Below are positions 61,462-64,000 of a stretch of 64,000 bases of DNA, in pieces. Both the position numbers and the translations under genes were made by a program. Source of the DNA: Bacteroides zoogleoformans (lineage in GTDB: Bacteria > Bacteroidota > Bacteroidia > Bacteroidales > Bacteroidaceae); the NCBI RefSeq assembly GCF_002998435.1, contig NZ_CP027231.1, positions 2,769,001 through 2,833,000 of the forward strand, read 5' to 3'. The stretch's first letter is position 1, and each line of letters opens with the position of its first letter. The notes below the pieces were generated by a model. It was not told the DNA's origin and ran no database searches. It saw only the letters and a list, made by a program, of their open reading frames with translations.

Positions 61462-61525
61462 AGCGCGGATTGCACAGGACAGCACGGATAGAAAAATAAG
61501 TTCGTGAATGCCGTGTGATTCGCGC
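61462..61525. repeat. Second CACGG palindromic element
   Basis: GCGCGGATTGCACAGGA with GCACGGA (61463-61489) is imperfectly complementary to TTCGTGAATGCCGTGTGATT and CGCGCC (61501-61526). The block layout matches the hairpin at 54921-54991. Both may be copies of one dispersed palindromic element. Confidence 0.45.
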
Positions 61526-61593
61526 CCTCTTTTATAAAGAGAGGCGATCAGGATTCAGCTTTTAATTATTAACTTTATAGCAATACAAGAAAA

Positions 61594-63258
61594 ATGACTA
61601 CTACAGACAAAATTCATCAGACATTGCGCGATTCGGCAGGAATGCGCTGGATGGTATTACTGTTTTTGGCTTTTGCCATGTTTTGTTCATACATCTTTAT
61701 GGACATTCTATCACCTATCAAGGATTTGATGCAATCTACTCGTGGATGGGACTCTACGGCATTCGGCACGATGCAAGGCTCTGAAACGTTTCTCAATGTA
61801 TTTGTCTTTTTTCTTATTTTTGCGGGTATCATCCTCGATAAAATGGGGGTACGTTTCACCGCGTTGCTTTCGGGTGTAGTGATGCTGATCGGTGCTACTA
61901 TCAACTGGTATGCGGTGACCGATACTTTTCAGGGAAGCGGGTTGGAAGCCTGGTTCAATAATCACTTGAACTACATCCCCGTTTTTGACGAGTTAGGAAT
62001 CTCACCCTTTTATAGAGGTATGCCTGCATCGGCTAAGTTTGCCGCGGTAGGTTTCATGATTTTCGGTTGCGGCGTGGAAATGGCCGGAATCACGGTTTCA
62101 CGAGGCATCGTAAAATGGTTTAAGGGACGCGAGATGGCACTTGCCATGGGCTCGGAGATGGCACTTGCCCGTTTGGGAGTGGCCACTTGTATGATATTCT
62201 CTCCCATGTTTGCCAAATTGGGCGGGGTGATAGATGTATCGCGCTCGGTGGCATTTGGCGTTGTCTTGCTGTTTATTGCACTCATCATGTTCATTGTCTA
62301 TTTCTTTATGGATAAAAAACTTGACGAGCAGACCGGCGAGGCGGAAGAAAAAGACGACCCCTTTAAGATCAGCGATCTTGGTACGATTCTTTCCAGCGGA
62401 GGTTTCTGGGTAGTGGCTCTTTTGTGTGTACTCTATTATTCTGCCATTTTCCCTTTCCAGAAATATGCAGTGAACATGTTGCAATGTAACTTGGTGTTTA
62501 CAGAAGTTTCTCCTGACTCTTTCTGGGCTACCAATACTGTGACGATTATTCAGTATGGCATCATGCTGGTGGTGGCAGCGGCGGCTTTTGCAAGCAACTT
62601 CTCAAAGAAAACCGGCATGAAGTATGGCCTGTTGGTGGTGGCAGGTGTGGCATTGGTGCTATTCTGCTACATGGGTTATATGCGTCAGAGTGCTGAAACG
62701 GTGTTTGCGGTATTTCCTTTGCTGGCCGTCGGTATCACGCCGATATTGGGTAATTACGTAGATCATAAAGGTAAGGCTGCTTCTATGCTCGTGATAGGAT
62801 CTGTATTGCTGATTTTATGCCATTTGACCTTTGCGTTTGTGCTTCCGTTGTTCAAAGATAGTGCAGTGGGTGGTATATTCATAGCTTATCTCACGATTCT
62901 TGTACTCGGAGCCAGTTTCTCGTTGGTACCGGCTTCTTTATGGCCCAGTGTGCCCAAACTGGTTGACGCTAAGATTATAGGAAGTGCGTATGCCCTGATT
63001 TTCTGGATTCAGAATATAGGCTTGTGGCTTTTCCCATTGCTGATAGGCAAGGTGCTTGACAAAACCAATCCGCAGTTGGTGGAAGATTTGAGGAATGGTA
63101 TCATTACGCCTGAAGAAGCAGCTGTGTCGTATGATTATACGGCTCCATTGGTGATGTTGGCATGTCTGGGTGTTGCTGCCTTGGTTCTGGGTTTTGTTCT
63201 GAAAGTGGTGGATAGAAAGAAAGGCCTCGGATTGGAAGAACCTAATATTAAAGAATAA
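61594..63258 (+). CDS. Major facilitator superfamily transporter
   Basis: The 554-residue protein has about 12 membrane segments, starting RWMVLLFLAFAMFCSYIFMD and FVFFLIFAGIILDKMGVRFT, with the MFS motif A-like GIILDKMGVRF loop. An insert after TM6 (FMDKKLDEQTGEAEEKDDPF, about 235-260) lies in the cytoplasm. TM helices 7-12 include AVGGIFIAYLTILVLGASFS and SAYALIFWIQNIGLWLFPLL. It resembles anion or metabolite MFS carriers of Bacteroides, but I cannot name the substrate. The gene is monocistronic, with a 200-base gap before it, and ends at the long hairpin 63331-63373. Confidence 0.88.
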   Translation: MTTTDKIHQTLRDSAGMRWMVLLFLAFAMFCSYIFMDILSPIKDLMQSTRGWDSTAFGTMQGSETFLNVFVFFLIFAGIILDKMGVRFTALLSGVVMLIGATINWYAVTDTFQGSGLEAWFNNHLNYIPVFDELGISPFYRGMPASAKFAAVGFMIFGCGVEMAGITVSRGIVKWFKGREMALAMGSEMALARLGVATCMIFSPMFAKLGGVIDVSRSVAFGVVLLFIALIMFIVYFFMDKKLDEQTGEAEEKDDPFKISDLGTILSSGGFWVVALLCVLYYSAIFPFQKYAVNMLQCNLVFTEVSPDSFWATNTVTIIQYGIMLVVAAAAFASNFSKKTGMKYGLLVVAGVALVLFCYMGYMRQSAETVFAVFPLLAVGITPILGNYVDHKGKAASMLVIGSVLLILCHLTFAFVLPLFKDSAVGGIFIAYLTILVLGASFSLVPASLWPSVPKLVDAKIIGSAYALIFWIQNIGLWLFPLLIGKVLDKTNPQLVEDLRNGIITPEEAAVSYDYTAPLVMLACLGVAALVLGFVLKVVDRKKGLGLEEPNIKE

Positions 63259-63330
63259 GAGCAAGTGAATATAAAAGCGCATCAAGGAAAGAGTTGTCTG
63301 TTGATGCAGTACGCTGAGAACATATAATGA

Positions 63331-63373
63331 CCGAGTGGGAAGGTGAGTGTGACGTGCTCACCTTCCCACTCGG
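63331..63373. terminator. Long perfect hairpin between convergent genes
   Basis: CCGAGTGGGAAGGTGAG (63331-63347) pairs perfectly over 17 bp with 63357-63373, around a 9-base loop. There is no T run on either side, so it may end transcription weakly or mark a 3' end. Confidence 0.6.
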
Positions 63374-63420
63374 CTTAAAGAGGGATGGATGCGTGGCTTC
63401 TTATTAAGTCTTGAATTGAC

Positions 63421-64000
63421 TTATTCCCTATCTACTTTTATCAGTCTTCCTGTTGCTGTGTCGAACAGTACTTTAATCGTTGATTTTTTATTGAATAATA
63501 CCGGTGCAAGATATTCTACTGTGCCGAATTGGGTGACAGAGAGTGATTCGTCCAGCAGTTTCTGGTTGTTGTATATGAGGGTTAGTTGTGCTTTGCCCGG
63601 AAGATTGTAGGCTATGCCATCCACTTTCTTTTTGCTATCCTCGGTTGCGGAGATATCCGGAGTCTTGAGGTTGGTAATGGTGAGATAATACGGCTCGCCG
63701 GCTAAATCTGTGTCGGCTACTACTCCTAATTTCTTGGAAAAGCGGAAAGCAACTACGTTTTGCATTTCCTCGGGTGTCAGGCGGATGACAATTGTTTTGG
63801 ACTCTTCTTTCACTTTGCCAGAGAACATCTCTGTCATGGCACGTTCCTGCTGGTTCAGGTTATCAAGCATGAGCTTGAGTTGGGCACCGTCCTTGGGCAT
63901 GTTGTCTGCTTCACCACGTAGCAGGGCATTTTTGCTCTCGCGTATGCTGTAAATTTCTTTGGCAACCAATTCGGCCATTTTGGCGCTGGAATTTGACATC
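63421..64000 (-). CDS. DUF4831-family protein, partial at the window end
   Basis: The visible part, about 193 residues, is the C-terminal half of a DUF4831 protein: ELVAKEIYSIRESKNALLRG, then ERAMTEMFSGKVKEESKTIV and IRLTPEEMQNVVAF, ending with TATGRLIKVDRE. Members of this Bacteroidetes family are usually about 340 residues with an N-terminal signal peptide, so the real start probably lies beyond 64000. The Met at 63999 is not taken as the start. The protein is probably an exported protein of unknown role. It is convergent with the MFS gene across the hairpin at 63331-63373. Confidence 0.8.
   Translation of the reverse strand, partial: MSNSSAKMAELVAKEIYSIRESKNALLRGEADNMPKDGAQLKLMLDNLNQQERAMTEMFSGKVKEESKTIVIRLTPEEMQNVVAFRFSKKLGVVADTDLAGEPYYLTITNLKTPDISATEDSKKKVDGIAYNLPGKAQLTLIYNNQKLLDESLSVTQFGTVEYLAPVLFNKKSTIKVLFDTATGRLIKVDRE

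Noticed and set aside
1..64000. tRNA, rRNA, tmRNA, RNase P or riboswitch
   Set aside because: No TTCGA-type T-loop hairpin, ribosomal RNA core or known riboswitch pattern was found by eye. A covariance-model scan (tRNAscan, Rfam) would be decisive.
1..64000. Insertion sequence or prophage
   Set aside because: Apart from the single tyrosine recombinase with its invertible repeats, no transposase, terminal inverted repeat pair with target duplication or phage structural gene is visible.

Overview
The window is chromosomal DNA of a gut Bacteroidales, most likely a Bacteroides species. Three things point there: promoters of the Bacteroides type (TTTG, about 19-20 bases, then TAnnTTTG) stand before many genes; the rprX/rprY two-component pair and the EF-G2 paralogue lie next to each other; and many genes belong to Bacteroidetes families (Mfa/Fim fimbriae, Lnb, DUF3575, DUF3810, DUF4831, DUF4837, DUF5686, DUF6340, GSIII glutamine synthetase). 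No tRNA, rRNA, CRISPR array or insertion sequence was recognised.

0-12 kb: a small Ala-rich lipoprotein, the rpsF-rpsR-rplI operon, a MarR regulator divergent from it, a tiny membrane protein, rprXY, an EF-G paralogue lacking the catalytic histidine, a secreted GH35 beta-galactosidase and mannonate dehydratase. 12-23.4 kb: an accessory, visibly GC-rich block. It has an unknown 528-residue protein, a tyrosine recombinase, a 0.3-kb invertible promoter element, and a six-gene fimbrial (type V pilus-like) operon: DUF3575 barrel, fimbrillin, Mfa2/FimB-like anchor, two large BACON-type tip-like lipoproteins and a small unknown protein. 23.4-41.5 kb: core genes (rpsA, rnz, an ECF sigma/anti-sigma/Spy-like triad, mazG, valS, secA), plus a degenerate alkaline-phosphatase homologue translationally coupled to the lipoprotein N-acyltransferase Lnb. 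41.7-64 kb: a DUF5686 outer membrane protein, glnN, a Crp/Fnr regulator, a coaX-OMP-TPR-lptC-CNNM operon, a PpiD-like foldase, rlmN, a DUF4837-pdxA-sigma54 activator-lptE-TPR-secG operon, an MFS transporter and a truncated DUF4831 gene.

The main discovery candidate is the switch at 15021-15332. Two 25-base inverted repeats, each built as 9-base arms around a 7-base core, flank about 260 bp. Inside is one consensus Bacteroides promoter, which in this assembly points away from the fimbrial operon. With the recombinase gene 50 bp to the left and the operon 70 bp to the right, this reads as a phase-variable pilus locus captured OFF. A strong hairpin just after the fimbrillin gene could set the major/minor subunit ratio once the operon is ON. 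A second unexplained signal is an 11-bp tandem repeat family (CTCCGYATCNN) in two distant intergenic gaps, with a related 22-bp repeat in a third.
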